In this document: in pieces, positions 1 through 12,529 of the stretch | Layout: the number at the start of each line of letters is the position of its first letter | How positions within the stretch are numbered: the first letter of the stretch is position 1 | Origin: Acanthosoma haemorrhoidale | Lineage: Eukaryota > Arthropoda > Insecta > Hemiptera > Acanthosomatidae | Assembly (NCBI GenBank): GCA_930367205.1 | Contig: OV884011.1 | Location: forward strand, 107,561,139-107,625,138 | DNA: 64,000 bases | Reading direction: 5' to 3' | The notes under the pieces: generated by a model | The model's database searches: none | Seen by the model: only the letters and a program-made list of their open reading frames with translations | Told to the model about the DNA's origin: nothing | Program-made: the position numbers and the translations under genes

Positions 1-3000
1 ATAGTTAATTTATTCTCCAATATTGCCCTGGAAGTGATGAACCACTTGTTGGTACAATACATGCCCGAGAATGCATTTAACACGAAAATACAATCAAAAA
101 TGCAACGTATGAAAAGTATTTTTTTAAAATTTTAAACCAGCCAAGCTTTGTTTGTTACATTATGCTAGCTCTACATAGCATGTTTGTGACTAAGAATCAA
201 TCACATACTTATAGAAAAATTAAAGTAATGTCATTTGTTTCGCAAATACCCCATGTGCCTGTTATGCGATACCATGGCGAAAGCCTATCTCAGGAAGGAG
301 GGAACAAAATAAAATAAAACAAAGGTTTGGAAAATAAGGGGAACTGGTAAACAGTATCTCATTGATTTTGATCATTCATTGGAAAGTTATGTTTCTGTCT
401 TTGTACTGTAGACCACCGGCATACACTATGTTTGTCAAATATCATTAATATCTTTCATATTGCAAATATTTTACAAAAGTTTTTTTAATTGTACTGAATT
501 TAATGGTACTGAATTTGTGATACTTTCCCTTCCAATTATTGATGGTGATGGAGATTACCTTCATGTCGAGGAAAGATTGGAGGGGTAAGGTAGGTGAACA
601 CTGGGTTTATGAACTGGAGCTACTAATCAAAGAACTTGACATGCCAAATGTGAATAAAAAATTTTGGCAGCATAACTTTTCTTCCTCTGGAAGAACTCTG
701 TCAGAACACTTTACTCAATTCGTCATTCTGGTATTTCTGGAGGCTTTTTGAAGTTTTTTTGGTTAGATATCTAAACAACAACTTGGCACCATATACCAGA
801 GCTTATTGATGATGCTCAACAATGGGTCTGCATGGAAAAACCAGTCTTTTAACATATTTTTTATCATATGTATAAATTTAAAAATAAAAATTACCTGAAA
901 CTCCTACTAAGAAATGAAAAGGGAAATAGTAAATTTTGAAAAGGTCTGGTCTATTATTTTCCTTCTAAGGCTGTTTTTAGTTAACAACATTTAATTTATG
1001 TTTACTAAATACCATTCATTCGCAAGCTCACACAGAATTGACATCATTATTAAAAGATTAATAATAAAATAAAATATTGCTGTTCGTTGATGTATGTGGT
1101 TTTGTATGCTTGGTAGGTCTAATTCCTCTAGCATCATAATGATTCTAGTGTATTGGGGATAATCATTTATGATTCTCATGCAATGGTTTTGAATGACTTC
1201 AAGCTTTTTGTGATTTGTTTGACATTTGATGCTCTATATATACCAGAAATTGCTGAGGTTGTTTTGTACGGATTAGTTTGTTTATTTATCTGCTAGTAGT
1301 TTTGCATCTTGGGCAGCAGTGCTCTGTTGCAGTTGTAAACTTAATTTAGGCTGTACTTCAGATGTTGTTTTAATTTGTGTAGGTTTTTTCTATTTTTTCC
1401 TGCATAAGAAATTGGTTGCTTAAACTGTTGCACGAATAACATTAATCATTATATTGTGCTATCTAAACAATGTTAATAAATCAATTTTGTATATAGATGT
1501 TATGTACACACTTATATTGAAAATAAAGATCATTATTAAAAAAAATAAATTAATGCGGTTTTTTACTTTTTTTTTGTTATTAATAATCCATATTTATTTA
1601 CTCAAATCTTTTAAATAAATTTTGATTATTTTTTTTATTTCTGCTAGAAGTTTACAATTTATTTTACTTTGTCACTTTTCTTAATGATGAGATAGTAAGC
1701 TATTTTTGTTTGCCAGAAATAAAATTGTAATCTGCACATTATTGTTACTCATGGGAGACTTGGTCCCAGAATACATTCGTTTTTCTATTCTATTTTATTC
1801 TAAAATTTAATTAACTTGAATTCTTCATTTCATGAAGTCATTTGTTATCCTCAACCACTCCTTACACTTTGAGATAGCATCAAAGCATTTATGAACAAAA
1901 ACTTGAGTAATGTTCCATGCTTAAATAAATTAAAATTCTTGTTGTGTTTGCACATTTGCGAGGGGAAGGGTGGTTTCATAAGGTAAGACCAATATATTTC
2001 TTTAAAACATTTATTATCACTTATTATGAGTAACCTGTACAACAATATAAATCCTTAACTTATCTTTTATTAAACAATTTATTTTTATCGATAGCTAGGC
2101 ATTTATTTATTTATCAATACATATATGTCTTATTATGTAATTTACAAACACATTTATGTATAAATATCAATGCTGCAAAGAAAAAACACAACAAAAAAAC
2201 CAATCATGACAAAACATGCTACACAAGAGTATAACAAGTTTTTACTACAATAGATTCAACAAATAATTACTTTGTTACCTAACAAAATTATATTTTATAT
2301 AAATATGGATAGAAATGAACAGTTCACTTCATACCTGATCTGTTTAAGTACTCTAGTATGTGGAGTATGGTCCCGACATATTAACGAAGGCACTGCAGTG
2401 ATAGGCACTGTATGAAATTCATTGCACTTTCTTATATCCACTAAATGATACTGTCATGACTTCAACACAGAGGGTGACTGTTCTCTCCCAAGTTGTTTCC
2501 AGAATGAATCATCTCTAAGTAACGACTAAAATATACAGTTTGAGAAGATATGGCACATTGAGGCCTAAACATACTAAAGTTTTAAATGAGAAACATACAT
2601 AGTTTGGGTACAACATAGAATTAGTAGCACTTTTCAGTTTGTTATTGACCCGTCCATCATCCTGATTGACCCTTTGGACCAATGGTTATTCTTCCCTAAT
2701 GCCAACAGACATTTTAAAATCTATCAGCATGATGAAGAAAAAGTTTTTAATTTCTTGAAAAAACCTTTAACAAATACAGTGAACTTCTGCTGATCAAACC
2801 CTCTGGTAGTTTTTTACACTGTCATTTTTGTTTTAATTCATATTTATCATTGATTCTGATGATAATGGAAAAAAAAAAAATTTACTGCGAATAAATTTGA
2901 TTTTACCTCTCTAATCCCTATTTTGAATTATTGGGCGTTCACTGTAATGTATTACAAATTACTAAATGCTAAAACATTTAAATGCAATTTTTTCAGGGGT

Positions 3001-3862
3001 GCCACTGAAAAAAAAAATATACATACTGTTGTATATAGATATAAGTTATAGACAAAATAAGTATAAAAGTGATATAAATCAAATCATTTAAAGTAACTAA
3101 GTCTTACCCATCATGTACTTCATTTGATTATCTTTAATTCACATTTCTACAAAGTTTTCTGATTGAAACACCAAAGAAAAATCTGCAGAGGGATAGTTTA
3201 GACGAATTGAGATCTATATAATGTGTAAATTAAAAAAATAAATCAATGTAATTTGGGCCATACCCATAACAAAAAAAAAGAAACCAAAATGATTTAAAAT
3301 ATGATTTAAGAAAGTCATGTTGGTTTCAATTTATCATTAAATTCGTTTCAAAAAATATTCATCCCAATTAATTTGAGCTTATTTATTAAGGTTTATTCAA
3401 ATATATGTAAAAAAGTGCAATGTGGTCTTCCTAAGGAAAAAAGGGTATTTCATACAATACTAAAACATTGTAAGTGTCTTATCTCAACTACAATATTCAC
3501 CCTCTGTCTTTACATAATTTACTTATAAGCAAAGCGTCTATTTGATTATAGTGTTCAATTATTTGACCACTTTAGAAAATTATATTTACACAACTAATTG
3601 ATGATGAAGATTTTATAATTAAAAAAATTAAATTATATCCGTAAATAATGACATATATATACATCACAGAAATTTTCTTAATTTTCAGATAAATCTTCAT
3701 TTTCATAAACTGTACAGTTAAAAAACAGAGTTTTTTAAAAATTAGTTTCTATATAAAAATATAACTTATTGTTCAACGTGTTCTCCGGTGAATTAATAAA
3801 TAGTTCGCTTTTTTTTGGGAAAATCCAAAAAAAGGAAATTTGAAAAAAAGATTCAAAGTAGT
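1..3862. other. 3' flank and probable 3' UTR of the elongase gene
   Basis: No coding region is supported here; the short open frames are what AT-rich DNA gives by chance. On the minus strand the elongase stop codon lies just to the right, so the right-hand part should be its 3' untranslated region. Candidate minus-strand AATAAA signals, read as TTTATT on the plus strand, sit at 3382-3387 and 3392-3397, about 470-480 bases past the stop. Other AT-rich matches exist further left, so the true cleavage site is not decided. The rest holds nothing I recognise. Confidence 0.4.
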
Positions 3863-4057
3863 TCAGGCCCTGTGAGTTAGCCTCATATCATCATGTTGGA
3901 CATAATAGTCTGACACTGAAGCCTGTGGCTTGTGAACACTAAAACCGTTAGATACTCCGTTTGACACACCATTTGAAGTTCCATTGCAGTGGCCGTTGGT
4001 GGATCCATCTTTCTTTGCGCCTCCATTGGCTAAAGCTCTTTCTCTGGCAGCCTTTTC
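3863..4057 (-). CDS. Elongase coding exon 8 (residues 265-328 and stop)
   Basis: This 195-base terminal exon follows acceptor CTTGCAG and ends at TGA (3865-3863). It encodes a basic and acidic start (EKAARERA), an Asn/Gly/Ser-rich low-complexity tail with repeated SNGV units (about 275-303), and the end MRLTHRA. Such variable, N/G/S-rich tails are common in insect members of this clade. No C-terminal dilysine ER-retrieval motif is visible in the last few residues. Confidence 0.92.
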   Translation of the reverse strand, partial: EKAARERALANGGAKKDGSTNGHCNGTSNGVSNGVSNGFSVHKPQASVSDYYVQHDDMRLTHRA

Positions 4058-7000
4058 CTGCAAGCATTTGCAACATTTGTTAATTAATTAAGTAATTAAA
4101 ACATAAATAAAATTTTTAAAATTGTTGCATTTTAATTATTTTACATTTAATCCAGGTATTTTGATGCTTCATATTCATTTAAAAGTTTATATGTTTTGAC
4201 AATTGTAAATAATGATAGTATAAATTTGCTTACAATAATATAAGCATTGATTTACCCCTGTTAGTTCAGTATTTAAACGGGTTTGCTCGGGTGTGTATGT
4301 TATGTCAATGTTTTCCGATTTGGGCTACATGTCTGGAACCACAGAAAAAGTCATTGAGGAAGTTGGTGGTCTAGCCACTTGCTAAAGGAAACTTTTTTTT
4401 CTCTTGGCTGGACAGCAGTTCGTTATTTTACCTTCCTTCTTTTAAACCCAAACTTAATCATTTAAAGGAAAACTCAGGGAGATAAATAAGTTGATATATA
4501 CCTTTCTCCTTTTCAATGAGTATGATTGTGTGTAAAACTCCTTGAAGAGAAAGAAGAACATCACAGCATGCATTCCTATCCACCAGACAAATGCCTTAGG
4601 ATAGTTGCAGTCAATAAACAGCAGTTGGAAGGCATGAACCATAATTGCAATAAATTGGACCTAAAAAAAAATATACATACAGGCTTTAGAAAAATACATA
4701 CCATCACCGAAAGTAAATGTAAGGGTAAAATATGACCTGAATTTGTGTTTATGCTCTGAGGACATCAGTTTTAATTGGTTTTCATAATATATTGTTATGA
4801 TATTTTAATGTTATGATTTTTGATAGTGTTTTTATTAATAAACTCAAAATTAGCGAGCGTTGAAGAACGTAATAACGATCCGTGGTTCATACCTATGGAA
4901 GTATGAACGTTTTTATTGTCGTTATATTAACTATTAATATTTATAATAAAAATAATATCAATAATTAATATAAACATTTATTTTATAAACTACGTAAATT
5001 AAGCAAAGTATAATATCCGAAACAACTAGCATTAAATAACCAGTTGAAAGATCAGTAAGGCAGCGGAGAGATGCAGATATATATGAACCGGAAAAGGACG
5101 AAAGGACACTCTTTCATCGGAGACCGAGGGGACGTGACCTAACCAGCAGCCCACGCTAGGTCAGCCCTTTTCACTTTCACCTGGCACGAGAACAAAGGAG
5201 GCTGAAGTAAGACGATCCGGATCACGCGATGCTCCAGACGAACCGAAGATGCTCAATATGCTAATCCGAACCACACGAAGATTATCCACAAAGAAACACT
5301 GGCCAGTATTAGTATCACGTTACGAATAATTATAAGGTACCATTTTAACGTTAGATTTAATAGTATTCTTTTATTACGTACGTAGTTAATTTGTATATAA
5401 ATTTTTAAATCAATGTGTGTAAATAAACCATTATTCCTTTTGCCAGAAGTTTCCTATATTTTATTAACAGAACCTTGAGATAACGTAAAAGTTAAATATA
5501 AAGTTATAAATTATATGAAAACATATATAATTAAAATATATATAAATAATAAAGAATATTTGAATAATATAATCACCACCATTGAAAAGAAAACCAAATG
5601 TACTGACTGTTTTTGGTTTGTTCTTACTAACCATTTGCAATGATGTGAGGTACTTCTTCCACCAGAGGTACTTCTGGACACTCGGCCCAAGGGCTGCTAG
5701 AAGGTAGTAGCTGTACATGATGATGTGTACGAAGGTGTTGAGCAAGCCAAAGAAGGTACTGTGTCCACCTGCACCACATTAAAAAAATTTGTTACATTGA
5801 TTACCTAGCTTTTTTTTAATGTAAGATCATTTGGTGAAATGTGTATGAGAATGCTTCTATCAAAAGAAGGCTAAATAGCCTAAAGAGGACACCTGAGCAT
5901 TAGAAAGGCAGAAACCCCTCCACAAGTTCTTACTGAGTGCAAGCTGGTTTACCAATTAATATATACTGTAATCTAGCTTATCATTAATTATGTTTATTGA
6001 ATATCAATAAAAATTAAAATTAAATTTCACTCTTACCTGGTGTAAATTTAACACCGAACCAAACACTCATCGGCATTAGACCATGGTGGATGACGTGCAA
6101 CGTAGATATATGTTCATTCTTTTTTCGCAGAACGAAGAAAAACTGGAAGGCAAATGTAAACCTTTATTAATTTTTATAATATGTAACTTGTAATATAAAT
6201 TTATAACATAAAACATTAAACATAAATTTAAATTTGACATAGTATGAAAAAAATTGTAAAGGAAATTCAATTTTGGGTGCAGGAAAATACTGCGAAGATG
6301 GAAAAGAAATGAAATAGATAAAGAAGGACCTTAGAAAACTACCATTTCCAAGCACCACCAAATGAGGAGACAAGTGATATAAAGGGATATTTTCCTATTC
6401 ATGACATTATCATACGTATAAATGTAGCACATGCGTAGTTTTACATCCAAACACAGGCGATGGATCTACTTAGGACTAAATCAATCTATTTTGATAGCTA
6501 GTTTTTCTATTTACCTTTCACCAAAACTATCTTTAATTTTTTTTGAGATAATTTAATATGCTTACTTATAGGGAATCAATCCAAACTATGATGTGTAATA
6601 TATAATTCGGAGGACTATTTAACAGGATGGCCTCTGTAAAAATTTAAATGTTCAGTGAATCTAAATAGATTTGTTAATGGATCACATCAAGTGGAAGGAA
6701 ACCAATAGATAACATTTTTTAAAATTATTTTATGCCGTTTACATAAAATGTGTGTTTGATCAGGCCTTATGACAACTGATCTTTAAAAAAATTTAATGGA
6801 TGTGCACTCCCCTGAGGCTAGAAGTGTATGGGTCAAGTATAAATTACCACGCTTTTCAAGCATGCATTGTGGTATCACCAAGTTTTAAATATAGAGCTGG
6901 TTGGGCTGTTTTAATATTTTTTGAGGTGGAAAATTGGTATAAAAGTTTGCAAAAGGAGTAAATCTGGATGTTTAAGTTTGGGATAGAAGTGGGTATAAAA

Positions 7001-10000
7001 CCTTCCTTTACTAGGGTCTAGAATATTGGAGTACGATTTTGAAATTGAAGATGGATGGTCTATTACTCTGGACCATCCATCTTCAAAAGCTAAAAGGAAA
7101 TTGTAAAGTCATTAAAACGTTCCCTCAGGACTTATCTGGACTGGCTGAATCCTTGAGTATTTTTTTATTATTGGAAATTCCTCTTATCATAAACAATCCT
7201 GGGGGGACAATAATGGAAGTAGTTTATTGATTTATCATGATTCTCTCAACGGTTAGAAGTTTTTCACGCTGTTTGGTGATTAGTAGGGGCATTTCTATGT
7301 AACCTTGTCAAACCACGGGTAAATACACGATAAAGTTATGGATAAATTATAACAATATTCAATTAAAATGTGTTTTTTTCATTGGCAAAAAATTAGTTAT
7401 CTTCTTGTTGCTGTTAAACCTCAATTACTGAATACATAATTATAAATTAAGCAAAAATCCATCTGTTGTAGTCCATTTCTATTAGGGGCCTAAACCTCAA
7501 GGGGTTCTTGCAATTTATTCAGGATCGTTTACTTCGCTTTAGGTCCCTACCCGTGTTCAAGGATCTCTCCAGACCTTGGAATAAATTCATAAAATATCGC
7601 TCCCACCCAGATCGTTCAGGATAAAGGTTGGAAAGCCCCGACACCGGTGGTAAGGAAAACCTTGGGCCGTGTTTTTTATCCCTTTACGATCCAGCACTGA
7701 GGAGGGGCTCCCACCGTTTTATTAACTAAGCTCTTAACGAAAAGAAAATTTCTGGTTAAAATTATTATTGCAATTAATAAAATTAACAAATAACATGAAA
7801 ATATTATTGAAATAAAAAAGAGTAAAATTGAAGCACGTAAACACGTGGCTCGAATACTATTAGAGAGCTCAGGGAAATAGATAAATCAAAATGTAATTAT
7901 AAATCAAGAGGGGCTTGCTTTTACACCTGAAAATCAAAATGTTTATACTAATTTGAGAAATATTTAGAGAATGGAATGATATAATGCTAAGGTTTTTTTT
8001 TCAGAATTGAAAGAGCTTTGAAACCATATATCACTTGAAAAAATCGAAATCAAAACTAAAATTTAGGCGGTCAAAGATATCTTTTTTTTTTCCATAGCGT
8101 TTTATGTACCCAGTCAAAATCTCCAGAATTTGATGTGAGTTGGGCCAATACTCTGCTCACTAATTAACATCGTGTTTTTCAAATTTTTTGTCGCTAATTA
8201 AGATAGTTTCTTACAAAAAAAAAAAAAACAACTAAAATATATATGTCTGTGGAACTTAAGAATAGATCCAAAAAACGCGGTACACTCAAGTGCTAACTTA
8301 AATGGTGCAAACTAAATTTTAGCGACATAGAAAGTGGCGAGTACTTACCGTATCCATGAATTCTGTGAATTTGGAGAAATAATACCACCAGCAGACGTGC
8401 ACCATCTAGAAAAGGGCATCAATAATGGTTTGATTTAATATTCATGTTTTACCATTGCAATGTGTACTTCAAAATTCTCAGACGTTAGGAGGAAAGTAGT
8501 ATCAATAATTATGCCAATCAGATGTAGCGTGAAAACCGTACAAGAAGTATGTATATAATTTCCTTAGCATAATATTTATTAATATTTATTTAGGTTTAAA
8601 ATAATAATTTCCTGTCTCCACTAAATATTTTGACTGACATGAATTTTTTTATGAAGCCTGGAAAATATTATTCTAAACAAAAAAAGTGGCCTCTTCCAAC
8701 CCGCGCCAAAATAAGTTTTACTTCTTTATTAATATAAATAATATTTAAAAAATAAGTCAAAGGACGCATTACTTACTGGCTATTTTTGTCACTTACTTAA
8801 TCTGTGGGAATATCATTTTGTAATTAATTCATATTTAAATAATTAATATCAACCAGACAAAAAAATAAAATAAATAACACAGCTCTTTTGCATTAATATT
8901 AAAAATTAATAACTGATAATATCAGTTCATCATTCCACTGAAAAAAATTGAAAAACACCAACTTTCTTGGGAATATTTTGACAGTGCTTATAATATATTT
9001 GTGGGGAAAATCAATTGGGTCCCCACCGTACTGGTAAGTATCGATATTTAACAGTGACATCGATAGGGCTTATCTCTCGATTGCCCAATCGGTAGGTTTT
9101 ATCTATCGATAGTTTTCTTTTCGCGTTGGTTTAATTCCTAGGACTGTTGACAGACGTCTTTGCACAAATTCAGAATTTTCACAAAGAATGAAATTCATTT
9201 TTGTAATCAAACAAAAATTGGAGAGACATTCGTAGTGCGTTTCGTTCTACGACATACTTCTTTGAGAAACCCATGCCTTCCAAATGAAATGTGTGGAATT
9301 TTTTCATGAGTGATGGTAGTGAGAATTTGAATTCAATATGAACGTTGTGGGGTAGTCAATTGAAGACAACTGCAAACACATGATGAGACCGGGTGTCTTC
9401 AGTGACCTCAGAATATGTGTTCTCCAGTGTAGGAAAAATCATTACTCAACAATCAAGCAATATGAACCAAAAGAAAGCAGAAATGGTTGTTTTTATTTTT
9501 AATTAAAGTTTAATAATAATTATTACTATGTACACAACTGCTCGAAGCTCATTTGTCTTCATTAAACTTGCAAGTTAAATATTTAAAATTATTATAATGT
9601 TAAGAATTGAGTTCTTACTGATTTCTTTAGCCTCTTAATAATGTGTTTGTTTTCACTTACACTTCAAGAATGTTTTCTAAATGTGTTTTCAACAGGATTT
9701 TTTTTTCAATAAAATTTCACAATTTCCTGTTTATATTGCCTCACAAAAATATGAAGAATAACTATAAATTATTTATTAATTAATAATTATTACATTAATA
9801 ATAAATAACAATGATAAAGATAGTAATAAATTGTTTATTAATTACATCTTCTGATATATGTCACATTTTTCTACTTATCCCTTATTTCCTTGTAAAATAA
9901 TGTTTTTCTCGTTGATATGAATTATGAACTATCGATTGTGTTCCATCCACATAGGGAATGAATATCGATAGTGCAAAACTGTCGATTGCTCTCCCATATC

Positions 10001-12497
10001 TGGACAGCCAAATACGGAAAAAAATCACTTTCGTAATATTAAAATAAGAATGACGTATCTAATAAGACAAAACTATAGTGGGAATTCACATTTTATAAAT
10101 TTAAATAGACGTCTAGCTCATGAGGCACTGGCGAGACATCGCGGCTCGTGAAATATTGATAAAACAAACAAACAACTTCAAACAAATATTTTGATGTATA
10201 ATTGTAAAGTTTATTCTAAATTTATAAAATAAATGTATGACTACTCACGTTTTCTTTATTTCGTATATATCCTAGTGACTCTATCTATCTCTCCGGATCA
10301 CCCCCGCTCACATTAATACGAATATGGGAGAGTTTAATTTTTTTTTTGTATAATTTGGAATCGCTATTACGACAGTGCCACCCCACCTATATCATCATTG
10401 ACACTTCGACTCCAATTTTAGTCATTGTTATAATTACTGATGTTAAACAATGGTAAAAGAAGCAGATGCATGATGTAACGCATTTAAGAAAATTGTTGCT
10501 GTTATATATAGGTTTTATAATCTGTTTAAAAGGAGCTGCTTCTCATTCTCACCTAAAGTGTCGTTATTGGGGCGAGAATAGTCTAGAGAGACAATAAATT
10601 AACTTCTTATTCAATATTCAGTGGTTATAGATTGTCTAGTTTAAAGAGGAGCTCCTTATCATTCACCACCAAGACTCCTGATGTAAGGACATCATCTTGA
10701 TTTGTTTTATAAATGGAACTGTTGAACTGTGCTCTGGAAAGGAAGCATCCCTCGAAAGCTGAGGCATGAGCATTGATGCCGCTAGGATTATCGAGATATC
10801 GATGAATATATCATATATATTGGACGCAACACAAAAAAACAGCCCACTGTACACTCTGTACATTTTTCATTCATCAATTGTTGATCATCCAAGTGAAATC
10901 GAATCCTGGGTATCGTGAATCCTTGGTTCAACATCGGGATTCCCAGAATATGTATCTTGTTTTTATTATTCCACAGGAAGTCGTAATGACAGGTTGCTCA
11001 ATAACACAATCCTTCTCACCATCTTCGTTTATTGACGATTGTGTGTTTTTGTTTGTGGTATTTGAGGAAGACTTGAATAAAGGTGGATTTCTTTGTGGCG
11101 ACAAGCCAATCTGCTCTGATGAATTAGTAAATAACCACATTATTAACTGCCTATATATTATTAACAAACATTTAAAGCTGCTGCTACAAGGAATGTTTGA
11201 GTTAATCTTAGTTAAAAATTTCTTTACCACTCTATTAGACAAGTCAACTTTTTTTGTTAACTTAAGTGTAACTTAACTAGGAAGTATGTCAATGTAAATT
11301 TTTTTACACCGTGGTATAAGTAAGAACATTATTCCATTTTTGACATGAAACTTGATATTTTTTTGATTGTTAGATGTGGGTAAAGAATGTTATTATTTAT
11401 TACAAACTTTTAATTTTATATTGTATTGGCTTTGAATATATTAATATATACCGATAATCAGCCCCTAGGGTTGGTACATTGGTATCAATTGCCGCTGAGC
11501 TTAACAGTAAACACTAGTTCGATCCAGTTCTTTGCTGAGTTCAATAAAATAGCTCAGTTCAGAGAGTTTATTCAGTGCAGATGATTATCAAGGAATCAAA
11601 TTGTAAAAATAATATTTTTGAAATATAGTGTTTGTGATGTGAACTTATAAACTTCATCGTCAGCCACATCTTCATAAATTAACTCCAATATAGAGTTATT
11701 CATGTAAAGTTTTTGTGTTTATCACTGGAAATATGTGCAAACTCTACCTGATAAGCTGAACATAATGGATCATAATTCAGTCTCTTGATGTAGCATTGGT
11801 GTAACATAACATATTTATTTTTATCAATATAAAGAATTCAGTTTAGGCAACCGAAGGAATCGTCCTTGAAAATTATGAATGAAATTATTCAAATACCCAA
11901 ATATAGCTCAATATCTTTCCGAAGGAGCATAAAGATCAGAAAGACGAGGAATTTTAAAGAACTACGCGTAGGCGGTTGAATCGTAAGGTATGAAGACCAT
12001 TCCTGGCTGGAAATGAAATACAAGACACTTCTACCATTTTAAATCATAGGTTAATTTATTTTTTTAATGAAGTTTATTTTAATACCAATAATTGTAAATA
12101 CTATAAAGTTCTGCTATAAATTGTTATGATTGAAACTGATAGGACTAAGGCCGTATATATAAATTTTATTTATTTATTTATTTTTTTTCTAAGCTCTCTA
12201 GTTAGAATTTTAGGATGAGGGAGAAATATAAAATATTTAGGGTGACCGGATCCTTGTACTAGGAGGACCTGCTTGAAGGTGGTGTGAGAGGAGTAAGGAG
12301 TGTGGGAATCCTCGGTGGAGGTTGATTGTTACGGTACAGTGGTGAGAGTCCACTGGTGGCTGGGCCTAGAGTCTTCTCTAGGCATATAGTGCAGTCGTAG
12401 TTAGTCTGATATCAGTGAGGGTGCCCCTTAGAGGCTTGTTGTTGGTGGGCCAAGCGCCGTGATGTCAACCATTTCTTCTGCTTTACTCGATCCATAT

Positions 12498-12529
<32 letters not shown>

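Noticed and set aside
539..751. 70-codon open frame
   Set aside because: No domain, splice signals or coding bias; typical chance frame in AT-rich DNA.
9035..9990. TCGATAG-rich segments at both ends of a 950-bp stretch considered as transposon termini
   Set aside because: The two ends do not align as inverted repeats beyond short TCGATA matches, and no target duplication is visible.
10878..11276. 132-codon plus-strand open frame overlapping a 104-codon minus-strand frame
   Set aside because: No recognisable domain, composition like chance AT-rich frames, and no splice or polyadenylation context. It lies in elongase intron 3.
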